Below are positions 48,765 to 57,563 of a DNA stretch of 64,000 nucleotides, one piece after another. Under the pieces are notes generated by a model. The model saw only the letters and a program-made list of their open reading frames with translations. It was not told the origin of the DNA and did not search any database. Within the stretch, counting starts at the first letter, position 1. Each line of letters opens with the position of its first letter. Origin of the DNA: JAQVXR01 sp050945755 (GTDB lineage: Bacteria > Bacillota > Dehalobacteriia > Dehalobacteriales > Dehalobacteriaceae); the NCBI GenBank assembly GCA_050945755.1, contig JBMNTN010000004.1, forward strand, positions 4,836 through 68,835, in the 5' to 3' direction. The position numbers were made by a program, and so were the translations under genes.

Positions 48765-49811
48765 ATGGGGAGAACAACCTTTCCCAAAATTCTATTGAGG
48801 ATTGCTCTGATATCTTTTTTTCTTTGTGCTTGCGGGGATAAAAACCTGCCTGTTTCCAACACCGGTTTATCAGATGATCTGCCAATAACCCAGCCGGATA
48901 AGCCTCCGGCATACAGGTGCCCGTTGGATGGAACTCCATTAGAAGAAATGCCTGTGCGCCCAGTGGCAATTGTTATTGATAATATGCCTGCTGCTTGGCC
49001 CCAGTCCGGAGTCAACCAGGCAGACATTGTTTATGAAATTCCTGCAGAAGGGGGAATCACCCGCTTTCTCGCTGTCTATTTTCACGGTAAGGCAGAAAAA
49101 ATCGGCCCGGTGCGCAGCGCCCGCCCTTACCTGATGGATCTTGCCCGGGAATGGGAGGCGGTTTTTATCCATTGTGGTGAAAGCCCCCAGGCCCAAGTAT
49201 ATTTTAAAGAAAAAAACATTGATCATATCAATGAAATGTTTCATCCACCCGGATTTTGGCGGGATAAATCTCGCCGAGCGCCTAATAACCTTTATACCGG
49301 CACAAAAGAAATCTGGGCGGAGATCGAGAAAAAAGGTTGGGACCGGCAGGTAGATATTGAGGGATTTCATTTTGACGATACCCTAGAACCTGAGGAGAAT
49401 GAACCGGTCTATGAGGTAACGGTAAAATATCCATACAGAAATATAATTTATAAATACGATGTTTCCTCTGGGCTCTACCATAGATTTTTAGGCAGCAAAC
49501 CTCAGCAGGACGGTGAGACAGGAGATCAGTATGCGGCGGCAAATATTTTAATCCAGGAAGTTGGCACCAAGGTATTTGATCAGGAAGGCCGGATGGAAAT
49601 TAATTTGTTGGGAAAGGGAAATGCCATTCTCTTTTCCCGGGGCAGAGTATTTAACGGAATGTGGGAGAAGGATTCCTTTTCAGAACGTACATATTTCACA
49701 GATGACAAGGGAGAAGAGTTTAAGCTTGCTCCCGGTCAGACCTGGATTATTTTAAAGCCTAAAAATACTGTTTATGAATATTCAACGCTGTGGCAAGATA
49801 ATAGTCAATAA
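48765..49811 (+). CDS. DUF3048 (YerB-type) lipoprotein
   Basis: 348 residues with a lipoprotein signal (ILLRIALISFFLCAC, Cys near residue 23). The body has RPVAIVIDNMPAAWPQSGVN, ADIVYEIPAEGGITRFLAVY and KIGPVRSARPYLMDLAREWE, diagnostic of the YerB/DUF3048 family, with a C-terminal part ending in GQTWIILKPKNTVYEY. It has no known biochemical function and is probably attached to the outer face of the membrane. It interrupts the usual dgkA-cdd order. SD AAGGGGG precedes the ATG. Confidence 0.88.
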   Translation: MGRTTFPKILLRIALISFFLCACGDKNLPVSNTGLSDDLPITQPDKPPAYRCPLDGTPLEEMPVRPVAIVIDNMPAAWPQSGVNQADIVYEIPAEGGITRFLAVYFHGKAEKIGPVRSARPYLMDLAREWEAVFIHCGESPQAQVYFKEKNIDHINEMFHPPGFWRDKSRRAPNNLYTGTKEIWAEIEKKGWDRQVDIEGFHFDDTLEPEENEPVYEVTVKYPYRNIIYKYDVSSGLYHRFLGSKPQQDGETGDQYAAANILIQEVGTKVFDQEGRMEINLLGKGNAILFSRGRVFNGMWEKDSFSERTYFTDDKGEEFKLAPGQTWIILKPKNTVYEYSTLWQDNSQ

Positions 49812-49823
49812 AGGAGATAGCCG

Positions 49824-50249
49824 ATGTCTACCATAGAAATAGAAGAAAAAAACTTGTTGGCTGCGGCAGAAAAAGCCAGGGAAGCGGCCCATGCTCCTTA
49901 TTCACGCTTTAGGGTGGGAGCAGCCCTTCTCACAAAAGAAGGGAAGGTATTTACCGGCTGCAATGTAGAAAACGCCGCATTCAGTGTTACTAATTGTGCG
50001 GAGCGGACGGCAGTATTTGCGGCAGTGGCTGCCGGTTATCAAGAATTTAAGGCAATAGCTGTCTCATCCGATTCTGAAGAGTTTACTTCCCCCTGCGGGG
50101 CATGTCGGCAAGTGCTGGTAGAGTTCAATCCGGATATGCAAGTGATTATGGGAAATGCTAAAGGTGATTATATTACCCGTACGGCGGCAGGGCTTTTGCC
50201 CCTTTATTTTAACAGCCGGAGCCTGTCAACGGAGCGTGGAGGTAAATAA
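49824..50249 (+). CDS. cdd: Cytidine deaminase
   Basis: Homotetrameric zinc enzyme that deaminates cytidine and deoxycytidine to uridine derivatives. 141 residues: APYSRFRVGAALLTKEGKVF, the catalytic NCAERTAVFAA (Cys-Ala-Glu) and SPCGACRQVLVEF (CxxC) supply the zinc ligands. ATG after AAAGGAG. It overlaps era by one base (TAATG), a usual arrangement in Firmicutes. Confidence 0.96.
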   Translation: MSTIEIEEKNLLAAAEKAREAAHAPYSRFRVGAALLTKEGKVFTGCNVENAAFSVTNCAERTAVFAAVAAGYQEFKAIAVSSDSEEFTSPCGACRQVLVEFNPDMQVIMGNAKGDYITRTAAGLLPLYFNSRSLSTERGGK

Positions 50250-51148
50250 TGTCTGAATATAAATCTGGTTTTGTCACGATTATCGGCCGCCCTAATGTAG
50301 GGAAATCAACACTTTTAAACAGCATTCTCGGGCAGAAGATTGCCATCATGTCGGATAAACCTCAGACCACCCGGAACAAGATCCAAGGTTTTTATACGAC
50401 GGAAGATGTCCAAATCGTTTTTATTGATACTCCCGGAATCCATAAACCTAAGGACAAACTGGGCGAAAGGATGGTCGGCGCAGCGATGGAAACGCTGAAA
50501 GAAGTCGATGTGATCCTTTACATGGTTGATGCCTCGGCTGAATTTGGCCGGGGAGAAGAGTTCATTCTCAGTCGGTTGGAAAAAGTAAAGACGCCGGTTT
50601 TTCTGGTCATTAATAAAATAGACCTTTTGGCTAAAGAAAAATTGCTTCCTTTAATTGAGGAATACAGCAGGAGATATGATTTCCGGGAGATAATTCCGGT
50701 ATCCGCTTTAAACCGGGACAATATTGACCACCTTCTGAAAACCTTGGAGCAATATCTCTCGGAGGGGCCTCAGTATTACCCGCCGGATATGATTACCGAT
50801 CAGCCGGAAAGAGCAGTGATCGCCGAATTGATCCGGGAAAAAGTATTGCATCTCACCAGAGATGAAATTCCCCACTCTGTGGCAGTGGAAGTGACAGAAG
50901 TGAAAGACCGGGAAAACGGCCTGGTTGATGTGGATGCCATTATTTATGTGGAACGGGATTCGCAAAAGGGCATTGTCATCGGAAAAAAGGGCGAACTATT
51001 AAAAGAGGTTGGAAGATTGGCCCGGATAGACGCGGAAAAACTTTTGGGCAGCAGAATTTTTTTACAGCTTTGGGTAAAGGTGAAAAAGGACTGGCGCAAT
51101 AAAGAAGTGATGTTAAGAAATTTTGGCTATGATAATAAACATATGTAA
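50249..51148 (+). CDS. era: GTPase Era
   Basis: Ribosome-assembly GTPase of 299 residues. G1 GRPNVGKSTLLNSIL, G2/switch KPQTTRNKIQGFY, G3 DTPGIHKP, G4 NKIDLL, and a C-terminal KH domain with VIGKKGELLKEVGRLARID that binds the 16S rRNA 3' end. Intact, translationally coupled to cdd. Confidence 0.97.
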   Translation: MSEYKSGFVTIIGRPNVGKSTLLNSILGQKIAIMSDKPQTTRNKIQGFYTTEDVQIVFIDTPGIHKPKDKLGERMVGAAMETLKEVDVILYMVDASAEFGRGEEFILSRLEKVKTPVFLVINKIDLLAKEKLLPLIEEYSRRYDFREIIPVSALNRDNIDHLLKTLEQYLSEGPQYYPPDMITDQPERAVIAELIREKVLHLTRDEIPHSVAVEVTEVKDRENGLVDVDAIIYVERDSQKGIVIGKKGELLKEVGRLARIDAEKLLGSRIFLQLWVKVKKDWRNKEVMLRNFGYDNKHM

Positions 51149-51169
51149 TCTAGATAAGAAGGAATTTCC

Positions 51170-51931
51170 ATGTCGAAAATATATTCAGTTGAAGCCTTGG
51201 TATTAAGGGCTCGGGACTATGGTGAAGCGGATAAAATACTTACCCTGTATACAAAAGAGCAGGGAAAGGTTTCGGCTATTGCCAAAGGGGCGCGTAAACC
51301 TAAAAGCAGGTTGCGCGGTGGTGTCCAGCTATTTTCCCACTCTCGCATTGTGCTTTATCGGGGCCCTTCTCTGGATACGGTGACACAGGCGGAAACGGTT
51401 CAGGCTTTTGCACCTCTTAGAGAAGACCTAACCTTTCTTTCTTATGCCTCATATCTGGTGGAACTGCTCGATTGTGCCGTCCCGGAACGAGAACCTCATG
51501 AAGGGATATTTCATTTGGCCATAAACTGCCTGGAACTGTTTCCGGAGAAAGACCCGGAACTGGTGGCCAGGTTTTTTGAAATGCACCTGCTTACTTTTCT
51601 CGGTTATCAGCCTTACTTGTCCGGCTGCATGAAATGCGGCAGGTTGTTGGAGGCCGGGCCTTTTTATTTGGACCCCGGCACTGGGGGATTGGTCTGTCGG
51701 GAATGCTCCCCGGATCAAGATGAGAAAACACAAGTGACAGCAGGAACGGCCTCTACTTTAAACAGGCTGCTTTCCTTGAATAAAAGATCAATCTTTCGGT
51801 TGAAAGTATCCAGGGAGATAAGAGGGGAGATGGATGCCGCTTTAAGAGTTTATCTGGAATATTATTTGGAGCGAAAACTAAAATCCCGTCGGATTCTGGA
51901 GGATATTTTGCAGCCGGCAAGGGGAGAATAA
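51170..51931 (+). CDS. recO: DNA repair protein RecO
   Basis: Recombination mediator that loads RecA with RecF/RecR. 253 residues: N-terminal OB fold (VEALVLRARDYGEADKILTL; KGARKPKSRLRGGVQLFSH) and a C-terminal zinc finger (CMKCGR ... CREC) plus helical region. It follows era by 21 bp. Confidence 0.95.
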   Translation: MSKIYSVEALVLRARDYGEADKILTLYTKEQGKVSAIAKGARKPKSRLRGGVQLFSHSRIVLYRGPSLDTVTQAETVQAFAPLREDLTFLSYASYLVELLDCAVPEREPHEGIFHLAINCLELFPEKDPELVARFFEMHLLTFLGYQPYLSGCMKCGRLLEAGPFYLDPGTGGLVCRECSPDQDEKTQVTAGTASTLNRLLSLNKRSIFRLKVSREIRGEMDAALRVYLEYYLERKLKSRRILEDILQPARGE

Positions 51932-51975
51932 AAACCCTTTTACCTGGGCAATATGCCTAAAAGGGGTGATGATCG

Positions 51976-52425
51976 ATGGATGATATGCTGCGTAAAATTG
52001 ACGAAATCAGGGACCGGATTAATGTCAGCTACAGTGAGGCTAAGGATGCTTTGGAAAAGAGCGGAGGAAGTATCGTAGATGCTATTGTCCTCTTGGAGAA
52101 TCAGGGACGTGATCATGAGGAAGAGGGAAGGGAATATGGCAAAAAAGTTTGGGAAGACATGAGGGGCGAGGTAAAAGAGGTGGTGGAGAAAACAAAAACC
52201 ACTAAAATTTGCCTTCTGAAAAATGGGGAACCAGTAGCAGAATTACCTGCAGCAGCCGGGCTTTTAGGCCTGGTGGGAGCCTTGGCCATTCCCGGTGGGG
52301 CTGTGGTAGGTGCACTGGGGTCGGTAGCTGCTCTGATGAATAATTATTCTTTAGAGGTAAGGAAAACGTCTGATGAAACAGTTGTGAGTACCGGCAGGGA
52401 AAATGACATTGACAACTTAAGTTAA
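51976..52425 (+). CDS. DUF4342 protein with UBA-like N-terminus
   Basis: 149 residues. N-terminal UBA/TS-N-like three-helix segment (IRDRINVSYSEAKDALEKSG ... DAIVLLENQ) followed by the DUF4342 region (TTKICLLKNGEPVAELPAAA; LLGLVGALAIPGGAVVGALG, a hydrophobic hairpin). Function not known; in clostridia it is commonly found between recO and glyQ. ATG after AAGGGGTGATGATC. Confidence 0.82.
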   Translation: MDDMLRKIDEIRDRINVSYSEAKDALEKSGGSIVDAIVLLENQGRDHEEEGREYGKKVWEDMRGEVKEVVEKTKTTKICLLKNGEPVAELPAAAGLLGLVGALAIPGGAVVGALGSVAALMNNYSLEVRKTSDETVVSTGRENDIDNLS

Positions 52426-52451
52426 TTTTGTTAAAGTTAAGAGAAAATGAC

Positions 52452-52722
52452 AGGTGTGATGAGGGAGACAAGTATTCAGCTTGCGTGGATTTTAGGGATC
52501 CGCAAGCCAGAGAGCCGGGATGGTGAGAACCGGCAAATGCTGAAGAAGGCACTCCTGAGCCGTTGGGTGAACGCATAAAGCAAGTAGCCGAACCGGAGAT
52601 TCCTCCGTTATCAAAGAATGGTGTTAACCATGTAAAGATGGACTTTATGTCAATCAGGGTGGAACCGCGGGAAATTACCTCTCGTCCCTGCAGCATGCAA
52701 GCTGCGGAGCGGGAGGTTTTTT
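52452..52722 (+). promoter_or_regulatory. Glycine T-box riboswitch of glyQS
   Basis: Leader with a stem I region beginning near GAGGGAGACAAG, the glycine specifier GGC at 52548-52550, the T-box AGGGTGGAACCGCGGG at 52656-52671 (pairs with uncharged tRNA acceptor end) and a terminator at 52677-52722 (CTCGTCCCTGCAGC / GCTGCGGAGCGGGAGG followed by TTTTTT). Uncharged tRNA-Gly should allow read-through. Confidence 0.93.
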
Positions 52723-52754
52723 AATTTATCTATTGGGAAATTGGAGGGGGATAA

Positions 52755-53726
52755 ATGAATTTTCAAGATTTGATCTTAGCTCTCAATAAGTTTTGGGGTG
52801 AACAAAACTGTATTATTCAACAGCCTTATGATATGGAAAAGGGTGCCGGGACAATGAATCCGGCCACCGCACTGCGTGCACTTGGCCCGGAACCTTGGAA
52901 TGTGGCTTATGTGGAGCCTTCCCGGCGTCCGACAGACGGCAGGTATGGGGAGAATCCCAATCGGCTGCAGCACTACTATCAATACCAGGTTATTTTAAAG
53001 CCGTCCCCGGACAATATTGTGGAACTATATATGGACAGCTTGCGGGCTATCGGCATCGACCCGGCGGAACATGACATTCGCTTGGTGGAAGACAATTGGG
53101 AATCTGCCAACCTGGGTGCTTGGGGTTTGGGCTGGGAAGTGTGGCTGGATGGAATGGAAATTACTCAGTTTACTTATTTCCAACAGTTCGGCGGCTTGGA
53201 CTGCCGGCCGGTGAGCGGGGAGATTACTTACGGAATTGAACGACTGGCCATGTTTATTCAAAAAGTAGACAGCGTTTATGACATAGAATGGGTGAACGGC
53301 ATTACTTACGGGGATGTACATCACCAAACGGAAGTGGATTATTCCCATTATAATTTTGAGGTTGCAGATACAGATATGCTTTTTAAAACATTTGATATGT
53401 ATGAAGCGGAAACCAAACGGGTAATCGAAAAAGGTTTGGTTCAACCCGCCTATGATTATGTATTGAAATGCTCCCATACCTTTAACCTCTTGGATGCCCG
53501 GGGGGCAATCAGTGTTACCGAGCGGCAGAGCTACATTGCCCGGGTACGTGCTTTGGCTCGTCTTTGCGCTCAAGGATATGTTAAGCAGCGGGAAGAACTG
53601 GGATTCCCGCTCATTAAGGATGCCAAACAGCGAAGTGCCATGGAACTTCCGCCCCTGATTCAGTCCCGCCCGATAGCAAAGCCCGCTTCGGACACTAAAG
53701 ATGCCATGGATATAAAGGAGGCGTAA
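52755..53726 (+). CDS. glyQ: Glycine-tRNA ligase alpha subunit
   Basis: Catalytic subunit of the bacterial heterotetrameric glycyl-tRNA synthetase. 323 residues with FQDLILALNKFWGEQNCIIQ, MEKGAGTMNPATALRALGPE, YVEPSRRPTDGRYGENPNR (motif 2) and MEITQFTYFQQFGG. The ATG follows GGAGGGG. Controlled by the T-box 30 bp upstream, four bases before glyS. Confidence 0.97.
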   Translation: MNFQDLILALNKFWGEQNCIIQQPYDMEKGAGTMNPATALRALGPEPWNVAYVEPSRRPTDGRYGENPNRLQHYYQYQVILKPSPDNIVELYMDSLRAIGIDPAEHDIRLVEDNWESANLGAWGLGWEVWLDGMEITQFTYFQQFGGLDCRPVSGEITYGIERLAMFIQKVDSVYDIEWVNGITYGDVHHQTEVDYSHYNFEVADTDMLFKTFDMYEAETKRVIEKGLVQPAYDYVLKCSHTFNLLDARGAISVTERQSYIARVRALARLCAQGYVKQREELGFPLIKDAKQRSAMELPPLIQSRPIAKPASDTKDAMDIKEA

Positions 53727-53730
53727 GGTA

Positions 53731-55809
53731 ATGGCAAAGGATCTGTTATTTGAAATTGGTACGGAAGAAATACCGGCCCGCTTTATGAGCCCGGCGTTAA
53801 AGCAGATGAAAGAGCTGGCGGAAAATGGACTCAATGAGGCGCGGTTGGAATATGGAAAAATAAATGTTTACGGAACACCCCGTCGTCTGGCCCTTTTGGT
53901 GGAAGGTTTGGCAGAAAAACAAACGGATCTGGAAATGGAAGTAAAAGGTCCCTCCCAAAAGGCAGCTTTTGACGCTGAAGGGAAACCGACTAAAGCGGCT
54001 TTAGGTTTTGCGCGCGGCCAGGGTGTGGACCCGGCTGAACTGGTGGTAAAAGAAACACCTGCCGGCCTCTATGTTTTCGCCACCAAGAAAAGTGCCGGAC
54101 AGCCTGCAGAAGAGATACTGACACCAATACTAGTTAATATCATTCATAAACTTTATTTCCCCAAACCGATGCGCTGGGGAAGTCTGGATATGCGTTTTGC
54201 CCGGCCTATTCGCTGGCTGGTGGCCTTATTCGGTTCGGAGGTGCTGCCTTTGGAATTGGAGGATCAGAAAGCCGGCCGCACCACCCGGAGCCACCGATTT
54301 TTGGGACAGGGGCTGATTGAACTGGCCCATCCCGGGGAATATTTGGCAAAATTAAAAGAGAACTATGTAATTGTTGATCAGGATGAAAGAAAGGCGATTG
54401 TCTGGGCAGGGATAGAGCAGGTGGCTCAAGATAACGGGGGCCAGGTTGTTAAGGATGAGGAATTACTGGAAGAGGTAACACACCTTCTGGAATACCCTAC
54501 TGCTCTTTGCGGGACATTTGAAGAAAAGTATCTGGCTCTTCCTAAGGAAGTACTGATTACCCCCATGCGGGAGCACCAAAGGTATTTTCCGGTGCTGGAT
54601 GCTGAGGGAAATCTTCTACCCAAGTTTATTACGGTGCGCAACGGTCTTCCCGCGCATATTGAAATTGTTACAGCAGGAAATGAGAAAGTGCTCAAGGCTC
54701 GACTGGCTGATGCGGAATTTTTCTATACGGAAGATTTAAAGAAGAACCTAGAGGACAACGTGCCCAAGCTGAAGAGCATTGTTTTTCATGAAACCCTGGG
54801 GAGTCTTTATGCCAAGGTGGAAAGGGTAATGGAACTTGCTTCCTTTATCGGTGCGGAAATGGAACTGGATACTCAAGATCTCGCCGACATAAAACGGGCG
54901 GCACTTCTTTCTAAGGCAGACCTGGTTTCTAACGTAGTATACGAGTTTCCAGAGCTGCAGGGAATCATGGGTGAATATTACGCCCGGCACCACGGGGAAA
55001 ACCAAGCGGTCAGCACCGCCATCCGGGAACATTACCTACCACGTTTTGCCGGTGATGACCTGCCTCAGACGAAAGCAGGGATTGCCGTGGGGATTGCCGA
55101 TAAGCTGGACAGTATAGTGGGCTTTTTCGGCATGGACATTCAGCCCACCGGTTCTCAGGACCCTTACGCTTTAAGGAGACAGGCGCTGGGGATTGTCAAT
55201 ACCATATTGCAGCATAACCTGGATCTTTCTTTAGATACTTTAGTGGCAAAGACCTACAGCTTATTAGCTGAACAAGTATCCTTTAAAAATGATAAAGAAA
55301 AAACAGCGGCTGATATCAACTCCTTCTTTAAACAGCGCATGGATAACATTCTCACGGAAAGAGGCATCCGCTATGATGTGATCAATGCGGTACTTGCCGC
55401 AGGGATTGACCATCTTTCCGACACCCGGGATAAAGCTTTAGCTCTAAGTGATTTTAAGGAAACAAGCGAGTTTGAGGAGCTGATTGTCGGATTTACCCGG
55501 ACAGCAAATCTGGCGAAAAATGCTGTCCATACCAATGTGGATGAAACGCGTTTTTCAAACAAAGAAGAAACCGGACTTTATCATGTCTTCCGGGAAGTAA
55601 AAGAAAAGGCGGATAGATTCTTGGCGCAAAAAAATTATCAGGAAGCCTTCCGGACTATTGCGGAACTGCGCCGTCCTGTGGACGATTTCTTTACGGAAGT
55701 GATGGTGATGGTAGAGGACGAAAAGGTGAAGGAAAACCGCCTGGCCTTATTAAAACAAATTGCCGATTATGTTATCGGTATTGCTGACCTCTCTCAACTG
55801 GTCGGATAG
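53731..55809 (+). CDS. glyS: Glycine-tRNA ligase beta subunit
   Basis: 692 residues, tRNA-binding subunit: DLLFEIGTEEIPARFMSPAL at the N-terminus, VYGTPRRLALLVEGL, MRWGSLDMRFARPIRWLVAL, and a C-terminal anticodon-binding (DALR-like) region with an HD-type fold (KADLVSNVVYEFPELQGIMG). Co-transcribed with glyQ and ended by a terminator. Confidence 0.97.
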   Translation: MAKDLLFEIGTEEIPARFMSPALKQMKELAENGLNEARLEYGKINVYGTPRRLALLVEGLAEKQTDLEMEVKGPSQKAAFDAEGKPTKAALGFARGQGVDPAELVVKETPAGLYVFATKKSAGQPAEEILTPILVNIIHKLYFPKPMRWGSLDMRFARPIRWLVALFGSEVLPLELEDQKAGRTTRSHRFLGQGLIELAHPGEYLAKLKENYVIVDQDERKAIVWAGIEQVAQDNGGQVVKDEELLEEVTHLLEYPTALCGTFEEKYLALPKEVLITPMREHQRYFPVLDAEGNLLPKFITVRNGLPAHIEIVTAGNEKVLKARLADAEFFYTEDLKKNLEDNVPKLKSIVFHETLGSLYAKVERVMELASFIGAEMELDTQDLADIKRAALLSKADLVSNVVYEFPELQGIMGEYYARHHGENQAVSTAIREHYLPRFAGDDLPQTKAGIAVGIADKLDSIVGFFGMDIQPTGSQDPYALRRQALGIVNTILQHNLDLSLDTLVAKTYSLLAEQVSFKNDKEKTAADINSFFKQRMDNILTERGIRYDVINAVLAAGIDHLSDTRDKALALSDFKETSEFEELIVGFTRTANLAKNAVHTNVDETRFSNKEETGLYHVFREVKEKADRFLAQKNYQEAFRTIAELRRPVDDFFTEVMVMVEDEKVKENRLALLKQIADYVIGIADLSQLVG

Positions 55810-55810
55810 A

Positions 55811-55837
55811 AAAAGCCTGCGGGCTTTTCTTTTTTTG
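55811..55837 (+). terminator. Intrinsic terminator after glyS
   Basis: AAAAGCC / GGCTTTT stem with a 4-nt loop and a long T tract (CTTTTTTTT). Confidence 0.9.
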
Positions 55838-55972
55838 GTAAAATTTTTAAACGAAAATAATGGTTTTTAACAAGAAAAGCATATTGACAGCCGGAATAGT
55901 ATATAATATATTGTTCAAGAGTATTAAAAAGTATAGCACATTTACAAGCTAAAATTTAGGGGGTGGTGGCTT

Positions 55973-56614
55973 ATCCAGCTAAGCGAAAGGCAGAAGGAGA
56001 TTGTCAGCATTGTCAAGAGTCAAGGCCCCATAACGGGGGAAGCCATAGCCCAGCAGTTAAATCTGACGCGGGCTGCGCTGCGGGCAGACCTTACTATACT
56101 GGTGATGTCAGGCTTGCTTGATGCCAGGCCCCGGGTTGGTTATTATTATGCAGGGAAAACTCCCCAGTCGGAGATAGCGGAAACCCTACAGAACATGAAG
56201 GTTCAGGACATTAAATCGGTGCCGATTGTCATAGGAGAGGATGTTTCGGTATACGATACTATAGTAACATTGTTTATCGAGGATGTCGGAACCATTTTTG
56301 TTGTAGGCGAAAATGGGATCTTAAAAGGAGTAGTATCCCGCAAGGACTTAATAAAAGTGACCATGGGCAAATCAGATATTTATAAAATGCCGGTGAAGAT
56401 GATTATGACCAGGATGCCAAACATTATCACAACGTCTTTAGAAGAATCAGTTGTAGATGCTGCTCGAAAAATTACCGAACACCAGGTTGATTCCCTCCCC
56501 GTGATCCGGCCTGTGAATGAGGAAAGGCCGGACAAAGGGCAGCCTGAGGTGGTAGGAAGAATCACCAAAACCAATATTACCAAGTTATTCTTGGAATTGG
56601 GCGAAGGCAAGTAA
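55973..56614 (+). CDS. CBS-domain transcriptional regulator (YqzB/CcpN type)
   Basis: About 213 residues. A winged helix (LSERQKEIVSIVKSQGPITG, QQLNLTRAALRADLTILVM) is followed by two CBS domains (SVYDTIVTLFIEDVGTIFVV; IITTSLEESVVDAARKITEH). The CcpN group controls PEP/pyruvate genes according to energy state and typically precedes ppsR-ppdK as here. Start oddity: the conserved HTH begins at 55979, but no ATG, GTG or TTG is in frame upstream of 56099. ATC 55973, six bases after GGGGGTGG, is the best-placed codon. A start at 56099 or 56102 would delete the whole DNA-binding domain. Confidence 0.82.
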   Translation: MQLSERQKEIVSIVKSQGPITGEAIAQQLNLTRAALRADLTILVMSGLLDARPRVGYYYAGKTPQSEIAETLQNMKVQDIKSVPIVIGEDVSVYDTIVTLFIEDVGTIFVVGENGILKGVVSRKDLIKVTMGKSDIYKMPVKMIMTRMPNIITTSLEESVVDAARKITEHQVDSLPVIRPVNEERPDKGQPEVVGRITKTNITKLFLELGEGK

Positions 56615-56628
56615 GGGGGTTACTATGG

Positions 56629-57465
56629 ATGGATAACAGCGAAAAGAAACAACCGGTAGTATTTGTGGTATCAGATTCTCTGGGCGAGACTGCCGACTTT
56701 GTCGCCCGGGCTGCTGCCAGCCAATTTGACGGCGGTAATGTGGAAATCCGCCGGATACCATATGTAGCGGATAAAGAAGACATCGAAGAAATTTTTAAAG
56801 AAGCATTAAATTATAATAGTATAATTACTTACACAGTAGTGATCAGAGAATTACGGGAGATGATTGAAAGCCTTTCCCGGGAGAAAAAGATACCTTGCGT
56901 TGACCTCCTTGGGCCGACTGTGAAGGCAATTGCCTCGGCAACAGGATTGATGCCGAAAATGGAAACCGGTCTTTTACGCAAACTGGATGAGGAATATTTC
57001 CGCCGGGTGGAAGCAATTGAATTTGCCGTCAAATACGACGACGGAAAAGACCCTCGAGGGTTGAAAAGCGCCGATCTGGTATTGATCGGAGTGTCCCGCA
57101 CATCAAAGACTCCTGTCTGCATGTATCTTGCCCATAAAAAAATTAAGGCGGCTAATATGCCTTTAGTGCCGGAGGTGGCTCCGCCTGAGGAACTGTTCCA
57201 AATTCCGGCGAGAAAAATTGTCGGCTTAACTATCCGTCCGCAACTTCTAAATGAAATCCGTCAGGAAAGGCTAAAGGCATTAGGATTGACCTCAGGGGCG
57301 GATTACGCCAATCCCAACCGGATCATTCGAGAATTGGAATATGCCGAGGCAATATTTAAACGGATCGGCTGTACCGTGATTGATGTAACCAACCGGGCAA
57401 TTGAAGAAACAGCAGGCAAACTTTTAGAGATTTATTATCGGGGAGAGCGGCAGCTGCGCCAATAG
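56629..57465 (+). CDS. ppsR: PPDK regulatory protein (PpsR, DUF299)
   Basis: Bifunctional kinase/pyrophosphorylase that switches pyruvate phosphate dikinase off and on by phosphorylating and dephosphorylating its active-site Thr. 278 residues with PVVFVVSDSLGETADFVARA at the N-terminus, the P-loop LIGVSRTSKTPVCMYLA and a C-terminal VIDVTNRAIEETAGKL. ATG 56629 is eight bases after AAGGGGGT. Target ppdK is the next gene, 98 bp on. Confidence 0.94.
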   Translation: MDNSEKKQPVVFVVSDSLGETADFVARAAASQFDGGNVEIRRIPYVADKEDIEEIFKEALNYNSIITYTVVIRELREMIESLSREKKIPCVDLLGPTVKAIASATGLMPKMETGLLRKLDEEYFRRVEAIEFAVKYDDGKDPRGLKSADLVLIGVSRTSKTPVCMYLAHKKIKAANMPLVPEVAPPEELFQIPARKIVGLTIRPQLLNEIRQERLKALGLTSGADYANPNRIIRELEYAEAIFKRIGCTVIDVTNRAIEETAGKLLEIYYRGERQLRQ

Positions 57466-57563
57466 CAGGCTGCCGGCAAATTCCTTTTATATAAGATAAT
57501 TGGGAGAGAGATTCCTGCCGGGCTGTACAAGCACCGGTAAAATAGATTTAAGGGGGAGCAGAA

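Noticed and set aside
53025..53834. 269-codon reverse-strand frame across glyQ/glyS
   Set aside because: Antisense shadow of two conserved genes; composition typical of reversed coding sequence.
56102..56614. Short CBS-only protein starting at 56102
   Set aside because: It would remove the winged-helix domain, whose codons are clearly open and conserved-looking back to 55979.
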